DNA from: Arenimonas sp.
Lineage (GTDB): Bacteria > Pseudomonadota > Alphaproteobacteria > Rhizobiales > Rhizobiaceae
Direction: 5' to 3'
Length of the DNA stretch: 64,000 nt
Assembly: GCA_019459145.1 (NCBI GenBank)
Contig: JAIBEK010000067.1
Coordinates: 1-64,000, forward strand
In this document: positions 1 to 8,790 of the stretch, piece after piece
Position numbering within the stretch: position 1 is the stretch's first letter
Layout: every line of letters starts with the position of its first letter
Notes under the pieces: model-generated
The model's input: only the letters and a program-made list of their open reading frames with translations
Database searches by the model: none
Told to the model about the DNA's origin: nothing
Position numbers and translations under genes: made by a program

Positions 1-159
1 GTTGTCCACCGCCTACGACGGACATCACCCGTCAGCAATTCGACGTGTCGATACTCGTTAGACATAAGCCTGTCCTCAAGCCGGTGCTTGAGCCTTTCTG
101 CTTATGCCGACTGTCCGGTCGAAATGGGGGGCAGTTCAGGAGGCTTTTTGCGTTCCAGG

Positions 160-345
160 CGACCCCGCCGCGACATTGCGGAGAGCGGTTTAGAGCGCGA
201 GCTTGATCCGTCTACTCGGTCGGCTGGCGCAGGGCTTTCGATTTGCGCTCGAGGGCGAGGCGGGTGGCAGACCTGCAACTTCTTGTGCCAATTGAAATGC
301 GTCGCCTGGCTGATCCCCGCCTTCCGCTGACCTGCTGCCGGTCTA
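160..345 (-). pseudogene. Remnant of IS3-family transposase OrfA
   Basis: Read on the minus strand, about 270-323 encodes KAGISQATHFNWHKKLQV. This resembles the helix-turn-helix core (KxGISxATxYNWKKKY) of IS3-family OrfA proteins of the IS407 type. The reading frame stays open on both sides, but the flanking residues no longer look like OrfA: there is no leucine-rich EEENxxLK segment and no OrfB follows. I therefore read it as a decayed insertion-sequence fragment at the edge of the cluster. The rest of 1-459 holds no gene I can support. Only the 18-residue match supports the call. Confidence 0.4.
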
Positions 346-459
346 TTGTATCTGAGGTTACGCTAATCCTACCTGTGCCTCAAAGTCATTGGGGCTGAGA
401 TATGACCTTAGACCCTGAATTTCCTACGATTTTTGGGGATCATTGCAGGTCATAATACT

Positions 460-502
460 CAAAAACCCCTGCGAGTCGAGCAAGCTCATTCCGAGGGGTT
501 TT
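460..502 (-). terminator. Rho-independent terminator of the pxp/ABC operon
   Basis: Arms AAAACCCCT (462-470) and AGGGGTTTT (494-502) pair perfectly around a loop that contains a small GAG/CTC helix. On the minus strand the right arm runs into a T tract. It lies about 30 bp beyond the stop codon of the last gene of the eight-gene operon, where a terminator is expected. Confidence 0.7.
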
Positions 503-533
503 GCGTATAGGGACGATTTTAGCCAGGCCGGTG

Positions 534-1571
534 TTAGCGGTTCCCGATGAGCATGCGGTAGCGGAACTGGTCGATGACGACCGCGAGGATGAGAAGCGAA
601 CCCAGCAAGACCATCTGCATGTAGGAGCCGATCTGCATGAGGTTCATGCCGTTCTGCACCAGCACGATGAAGAAGGCGCCAAGCACGACGCTCTCGACCC
701 TGCCGATGCCGCCGCGCAACGACACGCCGGCGATGACGCAGGCGGCGATCGATTCCAGCGCGATCGTGCCGCCGAGATTGGTCTCGCCGCTCTCGACGCG
801 GGCGGTGAGAAGCACGCCAGCGACCGAGGCCAGAAGGGCGCAGAGGATATAGGCGAGGAACAGCGTGCGCTTGGTGTTGATGCCGGAGAGGTTGGCTGCC
901 TTGATGTTGCCGCCGATCGCATAGATGCGGGCGCCGGAGCGGGTGCGGTTCATCAGGATCCACATGCCGACGATGGCAACGATCGCCACCAGGACCGGAA
1001 CAGGCACGCCGAAGATGCGGCCGAAGCCGAAGAAGTCACCGAATTCATAGGGCAGATTGCCGATCGGCACGCCACCGGTGAGATAAAGCGCGATACCGGC
1101 GCCGACCGATTGCGCGCCGAGCGTCATGATGAAAGGCGAGACGCCAAACTGGGCGATGCCGAGGCCGTTCAGCGAGCCGATCGCCAGCGCGGCGAGGAAG
1201 CCCGAGAGCACGCCGAGCAGGATGACGAGCCAGACCATGTCGGGAAACTGGGCGGCGAAGTAGACCATCACCGAGGCCGAGACGACGGAGGTGAGCGCGA
1301 TCGATGTGCCGACCGCGAGGTCGAAGCCGCCGGTGACGAGAACCAGCATCTGCCCCAGCGAGACGAGCACGAGGTAGACCGACTGGCGCGCCACGTTGGT
1401 CAGGTTGTCGAGCGTCAGGAACTGTTTCGAGGCGAGCGTGAAGAGGATGAGAGCCGCCACGAGGAAGAAGGGCAGCACGCCGAGCTTGATGAAGACGGCC
1501 TTGAGCGCCGAAAGAGCGGAGAAGGTTGGCTTGGCGCCGGCGGGCGACGCGGTGTCCAGCTTGGTGTTCAT
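534..1571 (-). CDS. ABC transporter permease, ribose/sugar (CUT2, RbsC-like) type
   Basis: A 345-residue, highly hydrophobic protein of the BPD_transp_2 (RbsC/MglC) family, usual length for the family. The N-terminus is cytoplasmic (MNTKLDTASPAGAKP) and is followed by about nine membrane segments. The late GVSLRGGIGRVESVVLGAFFI region is typical of sugar-type permeases. It would form the membrane channel for the ATPase immediately upstream, whose stop overlaps its start by 4 nt (ATGA). It is the last gene of the operon before the terminator at 460-502. The substrate is not told by sequence; the operon context (5-oxoprolinase/biotin carboxylase subunits) argues against an ordinary sugar. Confidence 0.9.
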   Translation of the reverse strand: MNTKLDTASPAGAKPTFSALSALKAVFIKLGVLPFFLVAALILFTLASKQFLTLDNLTNVARQSVYLVLVSLGQMLVLVTGGFDLAVGTSIALTSVVSASVMVYFAAQFPDMVWLVILLGVLSGFLAALAIGSLNGLGIAQFGVSPFIMTLGAQSVGAGIALYLTGGVPIGNLPYEFGDFFGFGRIFGVPVPVLVAIVAIVGMWILMNRTRSGARIYAIGGNIKAANLSGINTKRTLFLAYILCALLASVAGVLLTARVESGETNLGGTIALESIAACVIAGVSLRGGIGRVESVVLGAFFIVLVQNGMNLMQIGSYMQMVLLGSLLILAVVIDQFRYRMLIGNR

Positions 1572-3088
1572 GCTGATTTTCTTTCCTGGTCGAAGAAGGC
1601 GCCGAGAACCGCCTGTTCCTGAATGGCTTCGCCCTCGAACTCCGCCGAGATGCGGCCGTTGCGGAAAACGATCAGGCGATGGGCGAGGTGCATGGCCTCG
1701 GGGAGGTCGGAGGAGATGACGATGACGGCCTTGCCGGCCTCGGCGATCGCCTTGATGATGCGATAGAGCGCGGCCCGCGTGCCGACGTCGACGCCGACGG
1801 TGGGCTCATCGAAAATATAGATGTCGTAGTCCTCGCCGAAACTCTTGCCGAACAGGATCTTCTGCTGGTTGCCGCCGGAGAGCTTCGAGGCGGTGCGTTC
1901 GAGAAAGGCTTCGCTCAGATCGACCTTGCGGCCGATCTCGCTGGTCAGGGACTTGACGCCGCCGGGCGAGATCAGGCCGAAGCCGGCATTGGTTTCGCGG
2001 CGATTGAGCACCGAAAGAGCGATGTTGGTGCGGGCGGAGGCGCCGAGCAGCAGCCCTTCCTCCTTGCGGTCGGAGGGCAGGAAGAAGACGCCGTCGTGCA
2101 GCAGTTTGCGCGTCGGCGCGCCGGTGCGGTCATGGCCATGGACGCTCACCGTGCCACCTTCGACCGGTAGGAGCCCCATGACGGCGCGGAAGGTGCGCGA
2201 CTTGCCGGAGCCGACGAGGCCGGCGACCCCCAGCACTTCGCCACGCCGGACGTCGATGTCGACGCCGTCGACGCCCCAGGCCTTGAGACCGCGGATCGAC
2301 AGCACCGGCTCGGCCTGTGTCTTGCGTTCGATATGCGGATAGATCTCGTCCATCTTGCGGCCCGTCATCATCTCGACCAGCACGGTTTCCGACAGGTTCT
2401 CGGCGCTGATCGTGCCGATCAGCCGGCCGTCGCGCAGCACGGTGATGCGGTTGGCGATCGCCTTGAATTCCTGGATGCGGTGGGAAATGTAGACGATACC
2501 CACGCCCTTGGCCTTGGCCTGGCCGATGAATTCGAACAGCTTTTCCGTCTCCCGCTCGGTGAGCGAAGCGGTCGGCTCGTCGAGGATCAGGATGCGGGCT
2601 TCCTGGTGCAGCGCCTTGGCGATTTCCACCATCTGCTGTTCGGCGCGCGACAGCGAGATCACCGAGCGGCGAACGTCGATGGCGAAGCCGAGGCCGGCAA
2701 AGAGCGCACGGGCTTGCCCGACCATGCCGCGGCGGTCGACCAGGCCCATCTTGCGAGGTTCCTGGCCGAGGAAGATGTTTTCCGCCACGGTCATGGTCGG
2801 GACCAGGGAAAACTCTTGGAACACGGCGCCGATGCCGGCTGCCCGCGCGTCCTTGACCGAAGAAAAATGCTTCTCTTCACCGTCGATGCGGATCACCCCC
2901 TCGGTCGGCGTGGTCACGCCGGCGAGGATGGAGATCAGTGTCGATTTTCCGGCGCCGTTCTCGCCGAACAGCACGTGCACTTCGCCCCGTTTGAGCGAGA
3001 AGTCGACGCCGTCCAGCGCGCGCACGCCCGGATAGGACTTGGCGATGCCGGTCATTTCGACAAGGGGTGCGTTCAAGGCCATCCGCAT
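1568..3088 (-). CDS. ABC transporter ATP-binding protein, sugar (RbsA/MglA-like), two ATPase domains
   Basis: At 506 residues it has the double-ATPase length of RbsA/MglA. The first domain has Walker A GENGAGKST (around residue 41-49), signature LSRAEQQM and Walker B ILILDEPTAS. The second has the degenerate loop GLVGSGKS, signature LSGGNQQK and IYIFDEPTVGVDVG. Degenerate motifs in one half are normal for CUT2 ATPases. It would energise import of the ligand captured by the TorT-like binding protein (3161-4234) through the permease at 534-1571. A hairpin at 3125-3152 separates it from the binding-protein gene, presumably lowering its expression relative to that gene. Confidence 0.92.
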   Translation of the reverse strand: MRMALNAPLVEMTGIAKSYPGVRALDGVDFSLKRGEVHVLFGENGAGKSTLISILAGVTTPTEGVIRIDGEEKHFSSVKDARAAGIGAVFQEFSLVPTMTVAENIFLGQEPRKMGLVDRRGMVGQARALFAGLGFAIDVRRSVISLSRAEQQMVEIAKALHQEARILILDEPTASLTERETEKLFEFIGQAKAKGVGIVYISHRIQEFKAIANRITVLRDGRLIGTISAENLSETVLVEMMTGRKMDEIYPHIERKTQAEPVLSIRGLKAWGVDGVDIDVRRGEVLGVAGLVGSGKSRTFRAVMGLLPVEGGTVSVHGHDRTGAPTRKLLHDGVFFLPSDRKEEGLLLGASARTNIALSVLNRRETNAGFGLISPGGVKSLTSEIGRKVDLSEAFLERTASKLSGGNQQKILFGKSFGEDYDIYIFDEPTVGVDVGTRAALYRIIKAIAEAGKAVIVISSDLPEAMHLAHRLIVFRNGRISAEFEGEAIQEQAVLGAFFDQERKSA

Positions 3089-3124
3089 CGATCCGTGAGG
3101 TAATATTGCCTGAAAGAATAGGGC

Positions 3125-3152
3125 GGATCCGGCGCATTCGCGCGCCGGATCC
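3125..3152 (-). terminator. Intercistronic hairpin after the binding-protein gene
   Basis: Perfect 11-bp stem GGATCCGGCGC / GCGCCGGATCC with the 6-nt loop ATTCGC. It lies between the binding-protein stop and the ATPase start on the minus strand, with no T run after it. It is more likely an mRNA-stabilising or partial-attenuation element than a full terminator, because the operon continues. Confidence 0.65.
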
Positions 3153-3160
3153 TTGGGGGT

Positions 3161-4234
3161 TCAGTTGACCGAGAACAGCGGCTTGAAGCCGTCCGGCGGC
3201 AGGATGTTGGTCTGCGGCACGCTCTCGACGTTCGACGGATCGACGACGAAGATCTTCGGGCCGACATGCTTCACCAGTTCCTTGCCTTCCAGCGCGCGGA
3301 CCGCCTGGTCGATAGCGATGCGGCCCTGGACGACCATGGAGTCGGCGGGAGCCGCCAGAATGAAGCCGCGCTTGATGCCTTCGTAGACGCCGGGCGTCAT
3401 GTAGAAGGCGAGCAGGTCGACCTTGCCCTTGAGGCCGCGTTCGCGGATCAGGCCTTGAGCCGCTTCGGCGGTAACGGCAGTGCCGGCGACGTAGCGCACG
3501 TCAGGCTCGGCCTGGAGCACGTCTTCGACGAGTTTCAGCTGGGCTTCCTTGCCGGTGTCGCCGTATTTCGGTTCCAGGGCCTTGACGGCCGAACCCTTGA
3601 TCGCTTCGAGGAAGCCCTTGTTGGCCGCCTCGACCCAGCCAGCGCCGGCCGGGCCCGGGAACCAGCCGACCTTGACTTCTTCCGAACCGGCCGGATGCTT
3701 CTTGGCCAGATAAGAGCCGGTCTCGTAGCCCATGGTGTAGAAGGAGACGAGCGACTTGGCGGTCAGGTCCGGCGAGGACATGCCGTTGATGACGTCGATG
3801 ACCGGGATGTTCTTCTTCTTGATTTCGCTGACGAGGTTGTTCAATCCGTCGAACGAGATCGCGCCGATGACCACGGCCTGGGCGCCACCGGCGACGCAGT
3901 CCTCGATCTGGCTGATCTGCTTGTTGAGCTCTGTGTAGCCGCCGGCCTCGACGAGGTTCATCTTGACGCCGAGGTCCTTGGCCTGTTGGGCGACGCCGTA
4001 GTCGACGCCGAGCCAGTAGGCATCCTTCATGTGCGGGAAGGAGACGCAGATGTTCCACGGCTTCTCCGCCTTTTCGAGCGGCGAGTAGGATACGTCGACC
4101 GACTTGCCGTCGGCGGCGAAGGCCGGCTCGATCGCCTGGGCCGGATAGGGATACCAGGCGTCGGCAAGCGCCGGGCTGGCAACGGCAAGCGCCAGGGCGG
4201 AGCTTGCAAGCGTCATTAGGATCTTGTGTTTCAT
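3161..4234 (-). CDS. Periplasmic substrate-binding protein of the TorT family
   Basis: A 357-residue protein with a Sec signal peptide (MKHKILMTLASSALALAVASPALA). The mature part follows the TorT pattern closely: PWNICVSFPHMKDAYWLGVDYG, then NLVEAGGYTELNKQISQIEDC, VAGTAVTAEAA, LLAFYMTPGVYEGIKRG and a C-terminal PPDGFKPLF. TorT is the periplasmic partner of the TorS sensor in TMAO respiration, but no torS/torR/torCAD is here. Instead the gene sits between pxpC and sugar-type ABC genes, so it is most likely the receptor of that importer. RbsB-type proteins share the fold. Ligand unknown. Confidence 0.85.
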   Translation of the reverse strand: MKHKILMTLASSALALAVASPALADAWYPYPAQAIEPAFAADGKSVDVSYSPLEKAEKPWNICVSFPHMKDAYWLGVDYGVAQQAKDLGVKMNLVEAGGYTELNKQISQIEDCVAGGAQAVVIGAISFDGLNNLVSEIKKKNIPVIDVINGMSSPDLTAKSLVSFYTMGYETGSYLAKKHPAGSEEVKVGWFPGPAGAGWVEAANKGFLEAIKGSAVKALEPKYGDTGKEAQLKLVEDVLQAEPDVRYVAGTAVTAEAAQGLIRERGLKGKVDLLAFYMTPGVYEGIKRGFILAAPADSMVVQGRIAIDQAVRALEGKELVKHVGPKIFVVDPSNVESVPQTNILPPDGFKPLFSVN

Positions 4235-4269
4235 GGTCGTTCCCCTGTTTGAAGTATTTGGCTGCGTGG

Positions 4270-5238
4270 TCAGAAAAGCGCGCGGATCTGGTCGACCAGC
4301 GCGGCCCGGTCCTTCCGGGCGGTCAGGGCGGTTTCCATGTCCACCTTGACGAAACGGGTTGGCGTATGCGGCTGCAGCTGGCCGATCAGGTCCATGTCGG
4401 CGGAGACGACCGTACCGAGCATGAAATAGCCGCCGCCGGAGACGGCATCGCGATGCAGGATGATCGGCTCGGTGCCGCCCGGAACCTGGATGGAGCCGTA
4501 AGGGTAGCAGGCGTCGACGATGTTCGAGGGATCAGAGCCCGCGCCGAAGGGCGGGACACGATCGACGAAGTCGAGCTTGCGGCCGCCGCGGAAGCGGTAG
4601 CCCATGCGGTCGGCTTCCGGAGCCACCTTCCAGGTGTCCTCGAAGAAGTTCCTGCCCGCCTCGTCGGTGAGGCGGTGCCAGTAGAGGCCCGGCAGCACGC
4701 GCAGTTCGGCCGGCATACCCGGCCTGCGGCGCAGGTTTTCGGGAATGGTTTTGCCCTCGACCGCCTTGCCGGCCGTGCCGACCGGCAATTCGTCGCCGAC
4801 GGCGATCGGCCGGCCCCTGAAGCCGCCGAGCGCGCCGATGGCATAGGTCGAGCGCGAACCGAGCGCCAGCGGCACGTCGATGCCGCCGGAGACGGCGATA
4901 TAGATGCGCGCGCCGGTCTTCAGGAAGTCGAAGGTCAGGACCTGACCGGCCTTGACCTTGAAGGCGGTCCAGCCGGGCTTTTCCTCGCCGTCGACCTTGA
5001 TCGGCATGTCGGCGCCGGTGACCGCGACCATGGCGTCTTCGGTGAATTCCAGCTTCGGGCCGATGAACACGGCTTCGAGGCCGGCTGCCCCTTCGTCATT
5101 GCCGACGAGCAGGTTGGCGGCCTTCAGCGCCAGGCGGTCCATGGCGCCGCCGAGCGGGATGCCGAGATGGAAATAGCCGGGACGGCCGAGATCCTGGACG
5201 GAGGTGGCAAGACCCTGATGTTGAACCTTAATGGCCAT
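4270..5238 (-). CDS. pxpC: 5-oxoprolinase subunit C / biotin-dependent carboxyltransferase subunit (KipA/YbgK-like)
   Basis: A 322-residue PxpC (YbgK/KipA, AHS2 domain) protein: QHQGLATSVQDLGRPGYFHLGIPLGGAMDRLALKAANLLVGN at the N-terminus is the family hallmark. In E. coli-type PxpABC it forms, with PxpB, the ATP-dependent 5-oxoproline hydrolase. The same two folds make up the carboxyltransferase half of urea carboxylase. Its start overlaps the pxpB stop by 11 nt, which implies coupled synthesis as a PxpBC complex. Because a biotin carboxylase and carrier are encoded just upstream, a carboxyltransferase role is as plausible here as a plain oxoprolinase role. Confidence 0.9.
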   Translation of the reverse strand: MAIKVQHQGLATSVQDLGRPGYFHLGIPLGGAMDRLALKAANLLVGNDEGAAGLEAVFIGPKLEFTEDAMVAVTGADMPIKVDGEEKPGWTAFKVKAGQVLTFDFLKTGARIYIAVSGGIDVPLALGSRSTYAIGALGGFRGRPIAVGDELPVGTAGKAVEGKTIPENLRRRPGMPAELRVLPGLYWHRLTDEAGRNFFEDTWKVAPEADRMGYRFRGGRKLDFVDRVPPFGAGSDPSNIVDACYPYGSIQVPGGTEPIILHRDAVSGGGYFMLGTVVSADMDLIGQLQPHTPTRFVKVDMETALTARKDRAALVDQIRALF

Positions 5239-6103
5239 GGAGAACGCCCTCCAGCTTCGCGTTGTAGCCGTCGATGTCTTTCTGGAATTCGGTGAGGTCG
5301 AACTTCACCTCGCGGATCGGCGGGGCGAACCGGCCCTTGTCGACATCCTCGACGGCCTGGTCATAGGCTTCGCGGTCGATCGGCTTGAACTTGACGATGT
5401 CGCCCGGACGGAAGAACACCATGAAGTCCTTGAGGTAGGAGGTGGTCTGGGTCGGGTCGTAGATCGGCATGGGGGTGATGCCGAACATCTGGTAGCCGCC
5501 GGCGCCGCGCACCGAATAGATGCAGCCGAAGCAGCCGCCGTGGCCGACGGTCAAGCGCGGGGTGTCGGTGCGGGGACGCAGGTATTTCGGCACCTGGATC
5601 TGCCGCTGGCGCTCGACCATCTGGTACATGAAGGGCAGGCCCGAGACGAAGCCGACCATCGAGACGAACCAGGGCGAGCCGGAATGGGCGGCGACGAAGT
5701 CGTCGACCGAGCCGTAGTCGTTGATGCGTGCGGCGTATTCGAGGTCGGTGCCGGTCGGTTCCTGGTGGCGCTCGCGGAAGCGCATCAGCGTCTCGTGGGT
5801 CCACGGGTCGTTGTAGAAGACCGGGATCTCGACGATGCGGGTGGTGATCACCGGCTCGGACTTCGCTGCAGCAACCTCGATCGCCTGGACTTCCTTGAGG
5901 ATGTCGTCCGGATGGATGACGTCGGGGTCGAACTTGATCTGGAAGGAGGCGTTGGCCGGGCAGATCTCGGTCACGCCCTTGATCTTCGATTCCCTGATGC
6001 CGGTTGTCATCGACAGCGAGTTGAAGAAGGCCTCGAGCGACATTTCCTCCGAGCATTCGACGAAGAGGTGTTCGTCACCCCCGAATGTATAGCGCATGGG
6101 CAT
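5228..6103 (-). CDS. pxpB: 5-oxoprolinase subunit B / carboxyltransferase subunit (KipI/YbgJ-like)
   Basis: A PxpB (YbgJ/KipI, AHS1 domain) protein of 291 residues from MPMRYTFGGDEHLFVECSEE. The start at 6103 is chosen because AAGGAGG lies 7 nt upstream and because the ATG overlaps the TGA of the biotin carboxylase gene by one base. The AHS1 landmarks EIPVFYND, GSPWFVSMVGFVSGLPFMY and VPKYLRPRTDTPRLTVGHGG are present. It is longer than E. coli PxpB (about 218 residues), with an extra N-terminal part resembling AHS1 proteins found with carboxylases. Partner of PxpC. Confidence 0.9.
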   Translation of the reverse strand: MPMRYTFGGDEHLFVECSEEMSLEAFFNSLSMTTGIRESKIKGVTEICPANASFQIKFDPDVIHPDDILKEVQAIEVAAAKSEPVITTRIVEIPVFYNDPWTHETLMRFRERHQEPTGTDLEYAARINDYGSVDDFVAAHSGSPWFVSMVGFVSGLPFMYQMVERQRQIQVPKYLRPRTDTPRLTVGHGGCFGCIYSVRGAGGYQMFGITPMPIYDPTQTTSYLKDFMVFFRPGDIVKFKPIDREAYDQAVEDVDKGRFAPPIREVKFDLTEFQKDIDGYNAKLEGVLHGH

Positions 6104-7485
6104 CAGGCAACCTCCTTGGATGCGACAAAGGCCGGGAAATCCGTCTCCAGCCAGGGTTCGAGGAACCGCGTGTGGACATCGCCCGAGGCGACCGACGGGT
6201 CGGCGGCAAGTGCCTGGTGGAGCGGAATGGTGGTGGCGAGCCCGCGGATCTCGAGATTGTCGAGCGCCTCGGCAAGCCTGGCGATGCAGGCGTCGCGGGT
6301 CTCGCCCCAGACGATCAGCTTGCCGAGCAGCGAGTCGTAGAAGGGCGGAACCGTGTAGCCCTCGTAAAGCATGGTGTCGAAGCGAACACCCTCGCCGGTC
6401 GGGACGCCGAGCGCCTCGATCGTGCCGGGGCCGGGCAGGAAGCCGCGCGCAGGGTCCTCGGCATTGATCCGGCACTCGATCGCGTGACCGACGACACGGA
6501 TGTCCTCCTGGCGCACCGAGAGCTTCTCGCCGCCGGCGACCCTGATCATCTCCTGTACGAGATCGATGCCGGTGATCATTTCGGTGACCGGATGCTCGAC
6601 CTGGATGCGGGTGTTGACCTCGATGAAGTAAAACTCGCCGCTCACCTCGTCATAGAGATATTCGACCGTGCCGGCGCCGCGATAGTTGACCTCGCGGGCG
6701 AGCGCCACGGCGCTGGCGCACAGTTCCTGGCGCACGTTTTCCGGCAGACGGAAGGAGGGTGCCTCTTCCCAGACCTTCTGGCGGCGGCGCTGCAGCGAGC
6801 ACTCACGCTCGAAGCAGTGCACGGCATCCTCGCCGTCGCCGAGGATCTGCACCTCGACATGGCGGGCGCGGGTAATGACCTTTTCGACATAGAGGCCGCC
6901 GTCACCAAACGCGGCAAGCGCCTCGGCCGAGGCCTGGGGGAAATGGCGTTCGAAATCGGCCATGTCTTCCGCGATGCGGATGCCGCGGCCACCGCCGCCG
7001 GCGGCGGCCTTGATCATCACCGGAAAGCCGATCTGCTCGACGATGGCGCAGGCCGTTTCGAGGTCGTCGATGCGACCTTCGGAGCCGGGAACGGTCGGCA
7101 CGCCGGCGCGCTGGGCGACCTTGCGGGCCTCGACCTTGTCGCCGAGCAGGCTGATCGCCTCGGGCTTCGGGCCGATGAAGATCAAGCCGGCATCTTCCAC
7201 CGCCTGGGCGAAGGCGGCATTTTCGGAGAGGAAGCCGTAGCCCGGATGGATCGCGTCGACACCGGCTTCCCTGGCAGCCTTGAGGACGGCTTCAATGTTG
7301 AGATAGGACTTGGCGGCAGACGGCGGGCCGATCTCGATCGACTGGTCTGCGAGCCTGACGGCCAGCATGTCGCGGTCGGCGGCCGAATGGACCTGAACGG
7401 TCCGGATGCCGAGCACCTGGGCGGCGCGGATGATCCTCACCGCGATCTCGCCCCGATTGGCAATGAGGATCGAGCGGATGGTCAT
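6103..7485 (-). CDS. Biotin carboxylase subunit (AccC-like)
   Basis: 460 residues, full biotin-carboxylase length. It has the N-terminal SILIANRGEIAVRIIRAAQVLGI block, ATP-grasp glycine loop KAAAGGGGRGIRIA and active-site block EVNTRIQVEHPVTEMITGIDLVQEMI. It would carboxylate biotin on the small carrier encoded directly upstream (4-nt overlap) with ATP and bicarbonate. It is embedded between a BCCP gene and pxpB/pxpC rather than beside accB of fatty-acid synthesis, so it is a pathway-specific paralogue. Together these genes supply every domain of a urea-carboxylase-like enzyme as separate polypeptides. Confidence 0.93.
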   Translation of the reverse strand: MTIRSILIANRGEIAVRIIRAAQVLGIRTVQVHSAADRDMLAVRLADQSIEIGPPSAAKSYLNIEAVLKAAREAGVDAIHPGYGFLSENAAFAQAVEDAGLIFIGPKPEAISLLGDKVEARKVAQRAGVPTVPGSEGRIDDLETACAIVEQIGFPVMIKAAAGGGGRGIRIAEDMADFERHFPQASAEALAAFGDGGLYVEKVITRARHVEVQILGDGEDAVHCFERECSLQRRRQKVWEEAPSFRLPENVRQELCASAVALAREVNYRGAGTVEYLYDEVSGEFYFIEVNTRIQVEHPVTEMITGIDLVQEMIRVAGGEKLSVRQEDIRVVGHAIECRINAEDPARGFLPGPGTIEALGVPTGEGVRFDTMLYEGYTVPPFYDSLLGKLIVWGETRDACIARLAEALDNLEIRGLATTIPLHQALAADPSVASGDVHTRFLEPWLETDFPAFVASKEVA

Positions 7486-7721
7486 GCCTCGACCTCGGCA
7501 ACCGGCTGGCCGGCCATGATCGGTTCCTGGTCGTCGGCAACGAAGGTGATCCTGCCGGCGGCGTCGGCATGAACCTCGTGGAAGGTCTTCATAACCTCGA
7601 TCAGGCCGATCACGTCACCGACGGCCACGCTGTCGCCATCGGCCTTGTAGGGAGCGGCATCCGGCGAGGGCTTGCGGTAGAAGGTGCCGGGCAGAGGCGA
7701 TCTGATCTCGAGCTTGCTCAT
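7482..7721 (-). CDS. Small biotin carboxyl carrier protein
   Basis: A 79-residue protein consisting of essentially one biotinyl/lipoyl domain. The biotin attachment motif is EVMKTF with Lys45, the EVMK form seen in acyl-CoA-type carriers. A good ribosome-binding site (GGAG) precedes the ATG. It lacks the N-terminal extension and Pro/Ala-rich linker of AccB (about 150 residues), so it is probably dedicated to the neighbouring biotin carboxylase and PxpBC. Biotinylation would need the host BirA, not encoded here. Confidence 0.9.
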   Translation of the reverse strand: MSKLEIRSPLPGTFYRKPSPDAAPYKADGDSVAVGDVIGLIEVMKTFHEVHADAAGRITFVADDQEPIMAGQPVAEVEA

Positions 7722-7733
7722 GGTGGTCTCCGA

Positions 7734-8510
7734 TTATCTGACGATTTCTGAAATGGGGGCGATGCGGATGCCTTCGGCGATCAGGGCTTCCCGCATGTTG
7801 CGCACGATATTGAGGGCGCCGAGCGTATCGGAATGGAAGCAGATCGACTCGAAGGGCACTTCGATGTCCTTGCCGCTGACCGTGGTGACGATACCTTCCT
7901 TGCAGGCGCGCACCACCTTGCGGGCGATCGCCATCGGGTCGGGACGGCCGACATCACGGGTGAAGACGATCGAGCCGCTCTCGTCGTAATCGCGGTCGGC
8001 GTAGAATTCGCGCACCAGCGGCTGGCCGACCTCGAGTGCTGCCGTCTCGGTGGCGGAGCCCGCCATGCAGAATACATAGGCATTGGGGGCGACGGTGCGC
8101 ATGTAATGGACGAAGAGCTGGGCGAATTCGGGATTGACCGCCATCTCCATGTAGAGCGCGCCATGCGGCTTCACATGCTGGAGTGTGGCGCCGTGACGGC
8201 GGGCAAATTCGCGGATCGCGCCGACCTGATAGACGATGTCGTTGACCAGTTCGCGCGCCGTGCCGTTGATCTTGCGGCGGCCAAAGCCCTGAAGGTCGTT
8301 GTAGCCCGGATGGGCACCGATGCCGACGCCATGCTCGACGGCGACACGCACGGTGTGGTCCATCAGGTTGGGATCGCCGGCATGGAAGCCAGCCGCGATG
8401 TTTGCGGAACTGATCAGTCCCATCAGGGCGCTGTCTTCGGTATCGCCGACACGCCAGCGGCCGAAGGCCTCGCCCAGATCACAATTAATGTCTACGACCT
8501 CGAGTGCCAC
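7734..8510 (-). CDS. pxpA: 5-oxoprolinase subunit A (LamB/YcsF family)
   Basis: LamB/YcsF protein with the family signatures DINCDLGEAFG, ANIAAGFHAGDPNLM, GIGAHPGYNDLQGFGRR and HVKPHGALY. In PxpABC this subunit acts with PxpBC on phosphorylated 5-oxoproline; in other genomes LamB/YcsF proteins accompany lactam- or urea-type ring opening. I start it at the GTG (8510), preceded by AGGGAAG at good spacing; an upstream ATG at 8543 would add 11 residues but has no ribosome-binding site. First gene of the eight-gene operon, divergent from the LysR gene. Confidence 0.9.
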   Translation of the reverse strand: MALEVVDINCDLGEAFGRWRVGDTEDSALMGLISSANIAAGFHAGDPNLMDHTVRVAVEHGVGIGAHPGYNDLQGFGRRKINGTARELVNDIVYQVGAIREFARRHGATLQHVKPHGALYMEMAVNPEFAQLFVHYMRTVAPNAYVFCMAGSATETAALEVGQPLVREFYADRDYDESGSIVFTRDVGRPDPMAIARKVVRACKEGIVTTVSGKDIEVPFESICFHSDTLGALNIVRNMREALIAEGIRIAPISEIVR

Positions 8511-8639
8511 TTTTCTTCCCTGTCCTGCCTGCATTTTGTGCATCGCAGCGCGATGCCTGCCTGTTTGTCAGAAAACCGTAGGAAGATTTTTTTCATTTGA
8601 AAAATTCTATTTTCTGAAGGTCATTATCTGTTATTTGTA

Positions 8640-8656
8640 TGGCGATGCGTTATCGC
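8640..8656. promoter_or_regulatory. Possible LysR-type operator between pxpA and the regulator
   Basis: The dyad GCGAT-GCGTT-ATCGC (8642-8656) is framed as T-N11-A (T at 8640, A at 8652), the usual LysR box form. It lies in the 280-bp region between the divergent pxpA and lysR starts. The surrounding sequence is AT-rich, as promoters are. No -35/-10 pair is clear to me. Confidence 0.35.
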
Positions 8657-8790
8657 AGATCTGGGATTTTCACCTGAAATTCAGAGCTTTGAAGTGCATC
8701 CGAAAAGGAGAATTTTCAAATCCTGCAATCCTGGCGCTTTTCGTTCGTATTTTCAGATACCAGTTATTCTCGTTTCGGAATGATGAATTC

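Noticed and set aside
501..1622. Long plus-strand frame opposite the sugar permease
   Set aside because: Highly charged, low-complexity translation without family features; it is the complement of a GC-rich real gene, a frequent artefact also seen opposite many other genes here.
3161..4234. Genuine TMAO respiratory TorT
   Set aside because: No torS, torR, torC or torA nearby; the gene is inside an ABC operon.
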